From positions 4,355,501-4,419,500 of the forward strand of contig NZ_CP116005.1 of the NCBI RefSeq assembly GCF_027941835.1: DNA of 64,000 nt, given 5' to 3'. The stretch comes from Sphingosinicella microcystinivorans. Lineage in GTDB: Bacteria > Pseudomonadota > Alphaproteobacteria > Sphingomonadales > Sphingomonadaceae. The translations under genes and the position numbers were made by a program. The notes under the pieces were generated by a model that saw only the letters and a list, made by a program, of their open reading frames with translations, had not been told where the DNA came from and ran no database searches. This document shows positions 52,100 through 60,883 of the stretch, piece after piece. The first letter of the stretch is position 1; every line of letters starts with the position of its first letter.

Positions 52100-54628
52100 G
52101 TGAATCGTCATAGCGGACGGATAGCGACAGTCGCGATCGGCGCGTGCCTTTGCGCCCTCGCCCTTTCCGCGCGCGCCCAAACCGACCCGCGCGGCCTCGA
52201 CATCGCAGGCGGCGATCTCGCCGTGATGCTCGATGATCTCGCGCGGCAATCCGGCCTCAGCATCCTCTACAGCACGGATCAGGTCAGCGGATTGCAGGCC
52301 GAAGCCGTGCGCGGCAGGCTGACGGCAAGGGCGGCGCTGCGCCTGATCCTGCGCGGCACCGGGCTGGAGGCGCGCACCGACCGTTCGGGCGCCGTCGCGA
52401 TCGTTCCCCGCCCGGCGCGCGCGCCCGTCGAGGACGCCGAGATCATCGTCACCGCCACGCGCCGGGACACGAGCGTCGCGGAGGTGCCGTACAATATCCA
52501 GGTGCTTTCCGGGCGGACGCTGAACCGGACGGGCGCGCGCCGCCTCGCCGACTACGCCCGCACCATCCCCGGCCTCACGTTCAGCGACGAAGGCGGGCGC
52601 GACGGCTTCCGGCCGTTCCTTCGCGGGCTGCGGTCGGGCACCGACATCGGCCTCGTCGCGACGACCGCCGTGTTCGTGGACGACATCAACGTCGACCGCC
52701 CCGTGACCTTCCGCCCGCTCGACCTGAAGCTGCTCGAGGTCGAGCGCATCGAGGTGCTGCGCGGGCCGCAGGGCACGCTCTACGGCGCGGGCGCGATCGG
52801 CGGCGTGATCCGCTACGTCTCGGTGAAACCCGATCCGGGCGGCTTCGAAGGCAAGGTCGCGGGAATGGCGGGCACAGTGAAGGGCGGCGGCACCGACTAC
52901 GAGTTGACCGGCAGCGCCAACCTTCCGCTCGTCTCCGAAAAGGCCGCCCTCCGCGTCGCCGCCGGCCATTTCCGCAGCGGCGGCTATCTCGACAACGCGC
53001 GGCTGGGGACCCACGACGTCAACGACGAGTCCACCGTCTCGCTGCGCGCCGCGCTGAGGCTGCTTCCCGCCGAGGGCACGACGATCGACATCAGCTACTA
53101 CCGCCAGAGATCGCGGTACGGCGAGCGAAGCTGGTCCGAGAGCACGCTGGGGCCGGACACCGTGAGCCACCCCAACGCGGGCTGGATGACCGAAACCGCG
53201 AACCTCGGCGCCGTGAACGTGGAGCAGGATCTGGGCTTCGCCACGCTGACCTCCACCACCAGCCTGTTCGACGTCGACCGCAGGCAGTCGCAGGACTTCA
53301 CCTACGCCCGCCGCGACCAGACGTGGGCGCTGCGCGTCGGCCAGCGGTTCCCGCTTCCCGAATTCACGATCTACAACAGGGGCCGCGACGATGCGCGGTC
53401 GTGGGCGCAGGAAATCCGTCTGGTCTCCGGCGCGGAGAGCCGGCTCGACTGGATTCTCGGCGGCTACTATTACCGCTCGACGCATCGCAACGCCTACGAC
53501 CTGTTCGCGCCCGTGCCCTTTCCCGGTCAGGGCGACATCGAGGCGTTCCTCCAGACCGGCCTGTCGGACGATCATTTCTCCTTCTCCGGCGGCCGGGAGA
53601 CGTTCCGCCACTCCGCGCTGTTCGGAGAGGTGGGATACAGGATCACACCGGCGTGGCGCGTCTCGCTCGGCGCGCGCCACTACGATTTCCGGCGGCGCCA
53701 GCGCCGCGTCATCATGGACTTCTGGAGCGTTGCGCACCGGGACGGCGACGGCCTTGCGCTGCGGGAGCCGCTGCCCACCGACATCAGCCTCGGCCGCTAC
53801 GACGAGAGCGGCGAGAGCTACCGCTTCAACACCTCCTACGACCTCGCGCGCGGCGCCGGCCTCGTCTACCTGACGATCGCGCAAGGCGTCCGTCCGGGCG
53901 GCTACAACGTGGAAACCACCTCGTCTCCGATCCCGCAAGGCTACAAGCAGTTCAATTCCGACAGGATCTGGAACTACGAGATCGGCGGGCGCCTGAACCT
54001 CGGCGCCGACGTCGCCCTCAACGCCGCGCTCTACGCCATCGACTGGTCGAAGATGCAGACGCAGGTGCAGCTGCCGACACTGAACGGCCTGCGCGGCAAT
54101 GCCGGCAAGGCGCGCGGCCGGGGCGCGGAACTGGAAATCCGCACGCGCGACTGGCTGTCGCCGGGCCTCAGCCTGTCGCTCGGCGCGGCGTGGACCGACG
54201 TGCGGCTCCGCGAGCGCATCAGCGACATCGGCTTCGCGGGCGAGCGCAGCCCGTTCGTCCCGCGCGTCTCGGGTTCCGCGATCGTCGACTACGCCCGCCC
54301 GCTCGGCGACGGCGAAGCGGGCATCAACCTGATGGTGACGTACACGGGCGCCTCGACCGCGGATTTCGGCCCCGTGCGGCCGGGCCTCGCCGGAGACGTC
54401 CCGAACCCGCAGTATGCGCGCCTCGGCGACTACTGGCTCGCCAACCTCGGCGTCCGCCTGCCGCTCGGGCGGCACGTCCTGCGCCTTTTCGTCGACAACA
54501 TGTTCGACACGCGCGGCACGCTCTACAGCGTGTATCAGGCCTCCTACTCGCCGTACCGGCAGAGCTTCCGGCAGGTCACGACGGCGCGGCCGCGCACGGC
54601 CGGCGCAAGCCTCGAATGGATCTTCTGA
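52100..54628 (+). CDS. TonB-dependent transducer receptor with STN domain (FecA type)
   Basis: The 842-residue receptor starts with GTG at 52100 (AAGGG upstream) and a signal peptide ending near SARAQ (residue 26). An STN signalling domain (about 30-100: LDIAGGDLAVMLDDLARQSGLS; AVRGRLTARAALRLILRGTGL) is followed by TonB box EIIVTATRR, the plug (LADYARTIPGLTF; GPQGTLYGAGAIGGVIRYVS) and a barrel ending RTAGASLEWIF. The STN domain and the neighbouring sigma and FecR genes make it a ligand-sensing transducer. The ligand is unknown; in this group such receptors often serve glycans or aromatic compounds and not only iron. The quinoprotein gene follows about 100 bases later. Confidence 0.95.
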   Translation: MNRHSGRIATVAIGACLCALALSARAQTDPRGLDIAGGDLAVMLDDLARQSGLSILYSTDQVSGLQAEAVRGRLTARAALRLILRGTGLEARTDRSGAVAIVPRPARAPVEDAEIIVTATRRDTSVAEVPYNIQVLSGRTLNRTGARRLADYARTIPGLTFSDEGGRDGFRPFLRGLRSGTDIGLVATTAVFVDDINVDRPVTFRPLDLKLLEVERIEVLRGPQGTLYGAGAIGGVIRYVSVKPDPGGFEGKVAGMAGTVKGGGTDYELTGSANLPLVSEKAALRVAAGHFRSGGYLDNARLGTHDVNDESTVSLRAALRLLPAEGTTIDISYYRQRSRYGERSWSESTLGPDTVSHPNAGWMTETANLGAVNVEQDLGFATLTSTTSLFDVDRRQSQDFTYARRDQTWALRVGQRFPLPEFTIYNRGRDDARSWAQEIRLVSGAESRLDWILGGYYYRSTHRNAYDLFAPVPFPGQGDIEAFLQTGLSDDHFSFSGGRETFRHSALFGEVGYRITPAWRVSLGARHYDFRRRQRRVIMDFWSVAHRDGDGLALREPLPTDISLGRYDESGESYRFNTSYDLARGAGLVYLTIAQGVRPGGYNVETTSSPIPQGYKQFNSDRIWNYEIGGRLNLGADVALNAALYAIDWSKMQTQVQLPTLNGLRGNAGKARGRGAELEIRTRDWLSPGLSLSLGAAWTDVRLRERISDIGFAGERSPFVPRVSGSAIVDYARPLGDGEAGINLMVTYTGASTADFGPVRPGLAGDVPNPQYARLGDYWLANLGVRLPLGRHVLRLFVDNMFDTRGTLYSVYQASYSPYRQSFRQVTTARPRTAGASLEWIF

Positions 54629-54727
54629 CCCGAGGGTTGGTTCCGGCGGCGCGATTCATACCGGCCAATCTTGTTTCATCGCCGAAAACAACGTACACGT
54701 CGCTTTAAAGGGATGGGGACATTGATC

Positions 54728-56845
54728 ATGGCGCTTCGATTCAAAGCCCTGCTGGCGGTCGGCGGGGTCGCGGGGATGATCGCCGCCTGCTCGTGGAGCG
54801 GCAGCGGCGGCACGGACTGGACGCACACCGGCCTCACGTCCCGCGAAGAACGCCATTCCCCGCTCGCCGCGATTGATACGGGCAATGTCGATCGTCTCGG
54901 CCTCGCATGGATGTTCGACGACTTCGTCGTGCGCGGCCGCGTGCATCGCGGCAATCAGGGCACGCCGCTCGTCGTGGACGACGTGATGTACGCGACCGGC
55001 CCGTGGAGCGTCGTCTACGCGCTCGACGCGAAGACCGGCGCGCGCCTGTGGACCTACGATCCCGAGGCCGAGGGCGCGTGGGCGCGCAAGACCTGCTGCG
55101 ACGTCAACAACAAGGGCGTCGCCTACGCGGACGGGCGCGTCTACGTCGGCGTCGTCGACGGCTGGCTCGATGCGCTCGACGCGAAGACCGGCAAGCGCCT
55201 GTGGCGCGTGGACACGCTGATCGACCGCGCGAAGAGCTACAGCGTCACCGGCGCGCCGCGCATCGCGGGCCGCACCGTCGTCATCGGCAACGGCGGCGGC
55301 GACATGGATGCGCGCGGCTACGTCTCCGCCTACGATCTCAGGACCGGCAAGCTCGCGTGGCGCTTTTTCACGGTCCCCGGCGACCCCTCGCAGCCCGACG
55401 AGCACCCGGAGCTGGCCGAGGCGCGCAAGACATGGGGCAAGGAGTCGCGCTGGGACCTCGGCGGCGGCGGCACCGTCTACGACGCCATCGCCTATGATCC
55501 CGACCTCAATCTCGTCTACGCGGGCACCAGCAACGGCGTGCCGCACCCGAGCTGGCTGCGCGATCCCACGGGCGGCGACAACCTCTACCTCTCGTCGATC
55601 CTCGCCATCGACGCGAACACCGGCCGCCTGAAATGGCACTACCAGACGACGCCCGCCGACAGCTGGGACTTCGGCGCGACGCAGCACATGATCCTCGCCG
55701 ACCTCGAAATCGCGGGCAAAACCCGCAAGGTGATCATGCAGGCGCCGAAGAACGGCTTCTTCTACGTTCTCGACCGCGCGAGCGGCGAACTCATCTCCGC
55801 CGACCCCTTCACCACCGTCACATGGGCGAGCCATGTCGACATGAAGACCGGGCGGCCCGTGCTCAACGCCGCGATGGACTACAAGACCTCGCCGAAGATC
55901 ATCTGGCCGTCCGTCTCGGGCGGCCACAACTGGCAGCCGATGGCGTTCAGCCCGGACACCGGCCTCGTCTACATCCCCGTGCTGGAGGCGCCGATGAAAT
56001 ACGTCGGCTACGACAGCGTCACCTACCAGCCGGGCAGCCTGAACGAGGGCAAGGGTCCGCCGCTGATGCCGCCGTTCGAGGCGGAGGACGAACCGCTGCT
56101 CGCGAACCAGCCGAAGCCCAAGGTGCAGAGCGTGCTGAAGGCGTGGGACCCGGTGGCGCGCAAGGTGGTGTGGGAATCCGCGCCGCAGCCGTGGTGGAGC
56201 GGCGGGCTGCTTTCGACCGGCGGCGGCCTCGTCTTCCAGGGCACCACGGACGGCAAGTTCCGCGCCTACGACGCGAGGACCGGCAAGGTGCTGAAGACCA
56301 TCGACACCGGCGTCGCCATACTCGCGCCGCCGATCGCCTACGCGGTGGACGGCGTGCAATACATCGCCGCGCTCGGCGGCCTCGGCGGCTCGGAAAGCGC
56401 CTACTTCCCGGACGGCGCAGCGGCGCACACCCATGAGAACCGCGAAAGCCTGTTCGTGTTCAGGCTGGACGGCGGCGCCGTGCCGCTGCCGCCGAAGCGC
56501 GCGCCGGAGGAGAAGCTGCCGCTTCCGAAGCAGACCGTGACGGACCCCAAGGTCATCGCGCGCGGTGCCGAGCTTTTCTACCACAATTGCGCGCGCTGCC
56601 ATTCCTTCCGCGGCGCGCCGGGTTCCTACCCGAACCTCTGGAACATGGACCCCGCGGCGCACGAGAATTTCAGCGCCATCCTGCTCGACGGCGCGTTCGC
56701 CGACGCGGGCATGGCGCCGTTCCGCGACATCCTTTCCGAAAAGGACTCCGCCGCCATCCACGCCTTCCTCATCGCGGACGTGAACCGCATGGCGAAGGAA
56801 GGCGAAGGCGCCGCCGTCTCGCGCTTCAACGAGATCGGCAAATAG
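54728..56845 (+). CDS. Quinohemoprotein (PQQ + cytochrome c) alcohol dehydrogenase, lipoprotein
   Basis: The 705-residue protein is a type II quinohemoprotein dehydrogenase. A lipoprotein signal ends at Cys21 (GVAGMIAACS). The eight-bladed PQQ propeller shows WTHTGLTSREERHSPL, the vicinal disulfide pair in ARKTCCDVNN, WHYQTTPADSWDFGATQHM with the catalytic Asp region, and repeated W-motif blades. A C-terminal cytochrome c domain carries the heme site CARCH at 621-625 and the probable Met ligand in GMAPF. ATG at 54728 follows GGGGA; ATG 54713 is also possible. It oxidises an alcohol in the periplasm and passes electrons to heme. It may be under control of the FecIRA-like unit just upstream. 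A paralogue begins at 63746. Confidence 0.93.
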   Translation: MALRFKALLAVGGVAGMIAACSWSGSGGTDWTHTGLTSREERHSPLAAIDTGNVDRLGLAWMFDDFVVRGRVHRGNQGTPLVVDDVMYATGPWSVVYALDAKTGARLWTYDPEAEGAWARKTCCDVNNKGVAYADGRVYVGVVDGWLDALDAKTGKRLWRVDTLIDRAKSYSVTGAPRIAGRTVVIGNGGGDMDARGYVSAYDLRTGKLAWRFFTVPGDPSQPDEHPELAEARKTWGKESRWDLGGGGTVYDAIAYDPDLNLVYAGTSNGVPHPSWLRDPTGGDNLYLSSILAIDANTGRLKWHYQTTPADSWDFGATQHMILADLEIAGKTRKVIMQAPKNGFFYVLDRASGELISADPFTTVTWASHVDMKTGRPVLNAAMDYKTSPKIIWPSVSGGHNWQPMAFSPDTGLVYIPVLEAPMKYVGYDSVTYQPGSLNEGKGPPLMPPFEAEDEPLLANQPKPKVQSVLKAWDPVARKVVWESAPQPWWSGGLLSTGGGLVFQGTTDGKFRAYDARTGKVLKTIDTGVAILAPPIAYAVDGVQYIAALGGLGGSESAYFPDGAAAHTHENRESLFVFRLDGGAVPLPPKRAPEEKLPLPKQTVTDPKVIARGAELFYHNCARCHSFRGAPGSYPNLWNMDPAAHENFSAILLDGAFADAGMAPFRDILSEKDSAAIHAFLIADVNRMAKEGEGAAVSRFNEIGK

Positions 56846-56910
56846 GCACAGAGGTCGAAATATCGAAATAACGACGATATTTTTGACGATAATTTATCTG
56901 GACGAATTTA

Positions 56911-56921
56911 TTTTCGAAATT
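56911..56921. promoter_or_regulatory. TTTTCGAAATT box (copy 2)
   Basis: TTTTCGAAATT lies 42-52 bases upstream of the tannase-like gene at 56963, in a strikingly AT-rich spacer (56850-56935) that also contains GTCGAAATATCGAAATAACG. It matches 11 bases of the boxes at 44754 and 63700. The position fits a promoter-proximal operator. Confidence 0.5.
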
Positions 56922-56962
56922 ATCCTGTTGCACAAGGGAATAACTGGAGGGGTTCGAATCCG

Positions 56963-58630
56963 ATGATCCGCACGTTTCGTCATGCACTTCTGCCGCTGGT
57001 CGGCAGCCTCGTCACAGCGCCGGCATGGGCAGCGACGCCGCCGGCCGCGCCCGCACCCACGGCCGCGGAGGATTTCGCCGCGCGCTGCGATGCGCTGAAC
57101 AGCGTCAGCATCGAAAATGCCGCGGACACGCCCGGCAACATCGTCGCCACGATGGTGGTGAAGGACCGCAAGGCGACGCCCGCCGAGAAGATCATGTTCA
57201 TGAAGCGCGGCCACTCGCAGGGCAACGTGACGCCGCTGCTCGAGACCTTCCCGCTGCACTGCCGCGTCGAGGGCTATGTCACTCCGGCCGTGAAGTTCAA
57301 CCTGCTGCTGCCGCCGCCCGAGAAGTGGAACGGCCGCTTCATGCTCGCCGCCTGCGACGCGTGGTGCGGCAAGGTGGGCGAGGACATCGTCGTCCCCGGC
57401 CTTCACGACGGCTACGCCACGATCACCAACGACGGCGGCCACTATGGGCGCGCGCCGTTCGACGGCATCTGGGCCTACAAGAACGATCAGGGCCGCATCG
57501 ACTTCGCCTACCACGCCAACCACGTCTCCGCGCAGGTCGGCAAGTTCATCACCGAGGCCTTCTACGGCAGCGCGCCGAAATATTCGTACATCACCGGCTT
57601 CTCGAAGGGCGGCAACGCAGGGCTCTTCTCGGTGCAGAAATACCCCGAGGATTTCGACGGCGTGTTCGTGAAGGCGCCCGTCGTCAACTACAACCCGAAG
57701 AACGCCGCGCATTTCCCGTGGATCGCGCTCGCCGTGCATCCGGACGGCAAGACACCACTGCTCGACGCCGCCAAGATCCCGCTGCTCGTGAAGGGCGCCA
57801 ACGACGCCTGCGACAAGATCGACGGCCTGAAGGACGGCGTCATCGACGATCCGCGCAAGTGCAAGTACGATCCGGTCGTCCTGCTCTGCAAGCCGGGCCA
57901 GTCCGAAGCGAAGCACGAGTGCCTCAACCGGGCGCAGGTCGATGCCGTCCGCAAGCTCTATGCGAAGCCGGTGAACGCGCGCGGAGAGGTCTATTTCGAC
58001 TATCCGACCGACATCGGCTCGGAGCATGACTGGGCGCGCTCGATCCTGCCGGTGCCCGGCAGCAACGAGGTCGGCGTGCCCTTCGCGCTCAACGGCGCGG
58101 CGACCGGCATCCGCTATTTCGTGACGCGCGACACGCCGGGTCCGAACTACGACTGGACGAAATTCGATTACGTCGCCGAGAAAGCGAAGATCGACGACAT
58201 GTCCACGATCTTCGATCCGGACGAGGTCGATCTCAGCGCCTTCTACAAGCGCGGCGGCAAGCTCCTCATCGTGCACGGCTGGGGCGACGCGATGATCACC
58301 GCGAACATGACGATCGACTGGTTCGAGAAGGTCCGCAAGTACATGGGCAAGGACACCGTCGCGAAGTTCGCGCAGCTCTATCTCGCGCCCGGCGCGAACC
58401 ACGGCAGCGGCGGCTCCGGCCCCTATGTCTTCGATACGCAGGACGCGCTCGTGAAGTGGGTCGAGGAAGGCGTCGCACCGACGGAATTCATCCTTTCGGA
58501 CGGTCCCACCGACGCCACCAACCGCACCCGCCCGATGTACCCCTACCCCGCCTACGCGAAATACAAGGGCAAGGGCGATCCGAACGTCGCGTCCAGCTTC
58601 GTCAAGGTGGCGCCGAAAGAAAGGAAATAA
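56963..58630 (+). CDS. Tannase/feruloyl esterase family protein
   Basis: The 555-residue exported hydrolase (Sec signal, cleavage near AWA, residue 23) belongs to the tannase and feruloyl-esterase family. Evidence is the overall plan FNLLLPPPEKWNGRF, GYATITNDGGH, the elbow YITGFSKGG with Ser214, the calcium-loop NDACDKIDGLKDGVIDDPRKC, GWGDAMI with the acid and APGANHGSGG with the His. Canonical members have a Cys before the Ser and one after the His (CS-D-HC), joined by a disulfide; both are absent here (Phe213 and Gly). It should cleave a phenolic or galloyl-type ester in the periplasm. A PQQ dehydrogenase gene lies on each side. Confidence 0.88.
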   Translation: MIRTFRHALLPLVGSLVTAPAWAATPPAAPAPTAAEDFAARCDALNSVSIENAADTPGNIVATMVVKDRKATPAEKIMFMKRGHSQGNVTPLLETFPLHCRVEGYVTPAVKFNLLLPPPEKWNGRFMLAACDAWCGKVGEDIVVPGLHDGYATITNDGGHYGRAPFDGIWAYKNDQGRIDFAYHANHVSAQVGKFITEAFYGSAPKYSYITGFSKGGNAGLFSVQKYPEDFDGVFVKAPVVNYNPKNAAHFPWIALAVHPDGKTPLLDAAKIPLLVKGANDACDKIDGLKDGVIDDPRKCKYDPVVLLCKPGQSEAKHECLNRAQVDAVRKLYAKPVNARGEVYFDYPTDIGSEHDWARSILPVPGSNEVGVPFALNGAATGIRYFVTRDTPGPNYDWTKFDYVAEKAKIDDMSTIFDPDEVDLSAFYKRGGKLLIVHGWGDAMITANMTIDWFEKVRKYMGKDTVAKFAQLYLAPGANHGSGGSGPYVFDTQDALVKWVEEGVAPTEFILSDGPTDATNRTRPMYPYPAYAKYKGKGDPNVASSFVKVAPKERK

Positions 58631-58718
58631 ACGCGCCGCCTGCCGCCGGCCCGTCGAACTCCGGTCCGAATGTCCGTTGCTTTCGCTTGTTTCCTGATTT
58701 TTTTCGAAGAGATACGGG

Positions 58719-60722
58719 ATGCGAAAAACAACCAGAAGGGCCTTGATCGGCGCGGCCGCTATCGTCGTCGCGGGATTGGGCGCAATCGCAGTCAGCCAGC
58801 TGCCTCCTGCTACCGGCCGGTACAAGCCGCCGGGTCCGATCCCCCCGCTTAATGTCGAGCACACCGAAACCCAATGGCCGCTGCTTGGCGGGAACGGAGG
58901 GGGCAGCCAGTACTCCGGACTGGATCAAATCAATCGGGAAAATGTACGCGGACTGAAAGTCGCGTGGACACACAAGTCGGGAGACATAATTGACGATCCT
59001 GTGAACAAGGCACGTTCAACTGTCTATGAGGTGACGCCGATCCACGCAAACAATCACCTCTACTACTGCACACCGCTCAACCGCGTCTTTGCGCTTGATC
59101 CGGCCACCGGCAAAGAGCGTTGGGTATTCGATGCTCATGCTATCGACCCGGCGACAGGTCGGCCGCTTGTCAAGGATGAGCGCCGCGCCGGGATATGCCG
59201 CGGCGTTACCTATTGGGAATCCGGAACGCCCCATACAGGCGCACAATGCGAAAAGCGTATTTTCCGCGCCGACACCAAAGGGCACGTATTTGCGCTCGAC
59301 GCGGACACGGGGAAGCCTTGCCGGGATTTCGGTTCCGACAAGGGACATCCGGGATATGTCAGCAATTGGGACTATCCTGTCCACGGCAATGACCCGATGC
59401 GTGGCACGACCGCTCCGCCCTCGGTTATCGGAGATGTTCTGGTCACCAGCACAAGTGCCAACGACAGTGTGACGAACGCGAATGACGGCGTGGTGCGGGG
59501 ATGGGACGCACGGAGCGGCAAGCTCCTTTGGGAATTCAACCCGATCCCCGAGCAGTACCGCGACGTCACCGGGGCGGCGAATGCCTGGGGCGGCATTACC
59601 GTCGATGAGAAGCGGGGGTTGATCTATGTCCCCACGACCAGCCCCTCGCCGGATTTTTTCGGTGGCACACGCCGGTTTGACATGCCGCTTGTCAGCGCAC
59701 TTGTCGCGCTCGATGCAGAAACAGGTGAAGTCCGCTGGTCGTTTCAAACCGTGCATCATGACCTGTTCGACTATGACAACGGCGCGCATCCGCTGCTGGT
59801 GACGATTGCCAAGGACGGCAAAAAGCGGGATGTGGCTATCCTCCCGACAAAAATGGGTTTCATCTACGTGTTCGACAGGGCAACGGGTGAATCCCTGTGG
59901 CCGATAAGGGAAGTGCCCGTCCCCGCAAGTTCAATGGCGGGTGACAAGGCATCGCCGACACAGCCTGCGCCGCAGGGTATGGCCACCTTCGCGCATCAAA
60001 CCATGAACCGCGATAGTGCATGGGGTGTCACCCCACTGGATCGCTGGATCTGCCGCTCGCGTTATGACGGGTATCGGCATGACGGCATGTTTACACCGCC
60101 CAGCCTGCAAGGCTCCGTCGCCCTGCCCTCCGTATTCGGGGGCGGGAACTGGGGCGGAGCGGCCTACGATCCGCAATCCAATCAATTGATCGTCAAGGCC
60201 CAGAATATTTCGATGATCCTGAAGCTGACGAAATTGGGCGAAGCCGATACGGCGGGAGCCAACGGCTTCAGCAGCCGGGAACTCAAGGGCACGCCGTACT
60301 GGTTTTCCGGTTCACCGTTTCTCTCCCCGCTCGGGATTCCCTGCAATGCCCCGCCATGGGGTACGTTGACGTCAATTGACATGGCTACCGGTCAAATCAA
60401 CTGGCAAAGACCGCTTGGCCAATCTCGCCGATTTGGATTGCTGGTCCCCGAAACCTTCGGATGGGGCGCGGCGAATGTTGCCGGTCCTCTCATCACCAAG
60501 GGAGGTCTGGTCTTCATCGGCGCGACGATGGATGGCATGTTTCGTGCGCTCGACGTCCGTAACGGCGAGGAGCTTTGGCGTAGTCGGCTTCCGGCCCCAG
60601 GCGTCGCCATACCGATGAGCTACCATGCCGATGGCAAGCAGTATGTCGTCATCGCGGCCGGAGGCGCCGCCCGGCTTTACCCTGAACTGAACGACGCCAT
60701 CGTCGCCTATGCATTGCAATGA
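58719..60722 (+). CDS. PQQ-dependent dehydrogenase (glucose/quinate dehydrogenase-like)
   Basis: The 667-residue quinoprotein has a single N-terminal helix (about 7-26: ALIGAAAIVVAGLGAIAVSQ) that anchors or exports it, then an eight-bladed propeller like the soluble part of membrane glucose and quinate/shikimate dehydrogenases: WPLLGGNGGGSQYSGLDQIN, LYYCTPLNRVFALDPATGKE, VHHDLFDYDNGAHPLLV (Phe where relatives have Trp before Asp-Tyr-Asp) and PLITKGGLVFIGATMDG. No heme motif is present, so electrons should go to ubiquinone or a separate carrier. Its base composition is clearly lower in GC than the neighbours, suggesting separate acquisition. The stop overlaps a 54-residue ORF as ATGA. Next to a tannase-like esterase, oxidation of a released polyol such as quinate is plausible. 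Confidence 0.92.
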   Translation: MRKTTRRALIGAAAIVVAGLGAIAVSQLPPATGRYKPPGPIPPLNVEHTETQWPLLGGNGGGSQYSGLDQINRENVRGLKVAWTHKSGDIIDDPVNKARSTVYEVTPIHANNHLYYCTPLNRVFALDPATGKERWVFDAHAIDPATGRPLVKDERRAGICRGVTYWESGTPHTGAQCEKRIFRADTKGHVFALDADTGKPCRDFGSDKGHPGYVSNWDYPVHGNDPMRGTTAPPSVIGDVLVTSTSANDSVTNANDGVVRGWDARSGKLLWEFNPIPEQYRDVTGAANAWGGITVDEKRGLIYVPTTSPSPDFFGGTRRFDMPLVSALVALDAETGEVRWSFQTVHHDLFDYDNGAHPLLVTIAKDGKKRDVAILPTKMGFIYVFDRATGESLWPIREVPVPASSMAGDKASPTQPAPQGMATFAHQTMNRDSAWGVTPLDRWICRSRYDGYRHDGMFTPPSLQGSVALPSVFGGGNWGGAAYDPQSNQLIVKAQNISMILKLTKLGEADTAGANGFSSRELKGTPYWFSGSPFLSPLGIPCNAPPWGTLTSIDMATGQINWQRPLGQSRRFGLLVPETFGWGAANVAGPLITKGGLVFIGATMDGMFRALDVRNGEELWRSRLPAPGVAIPMSYHADGKQYVVIAAGGAARLYPELNDAIVAYALQ

Positions 60723-60883
60723 CGGCAGGGCTTTCACCTTCTCACGTTATCACGTCCGGAGATGAGTCTTGGCGAGGAAAGATTTCAGCCGCACAGGCAC
60801 TGGATCGGCCGCGGGTCGACGATATGGTTGCCGGTATCCGGCTGATGCTCGAACGCGGAACACCGGAAAGGGGTGAGGCATAG
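60719..60883 (+). CDS. Putative 54-residue protein coupled to the quinoprotein
   Basis: An ATG overlapping the quinoprotein stop (ATGA at 60719) opens a 54-codon frame ending TAG at 60883. The product has no cysteine or membrane helix, and its second half is helical and charged (RVDDMVAGIRLMLERG). I do not recognise it. The four-base overlap, balanced composition and position in the 157-base gap before the multicopper oxidase argue for a real small protein. Its stop also overlaps the presumed start of the oxidase (ATAG). It might alternatively be the remnant of a longer gene. Confidence 0.5.
   Translation: MTAGLSPSHVITSGDESWRGKISAAQALDRPRVDDMVAGIRLMLERGTPERGEA

Noticed and set aside
51035-54475. 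Open frame of 1146 codons antisense to FecR and the STN receptor
   Set aside because: It has shadow composition and is opposite two well-supported genes.
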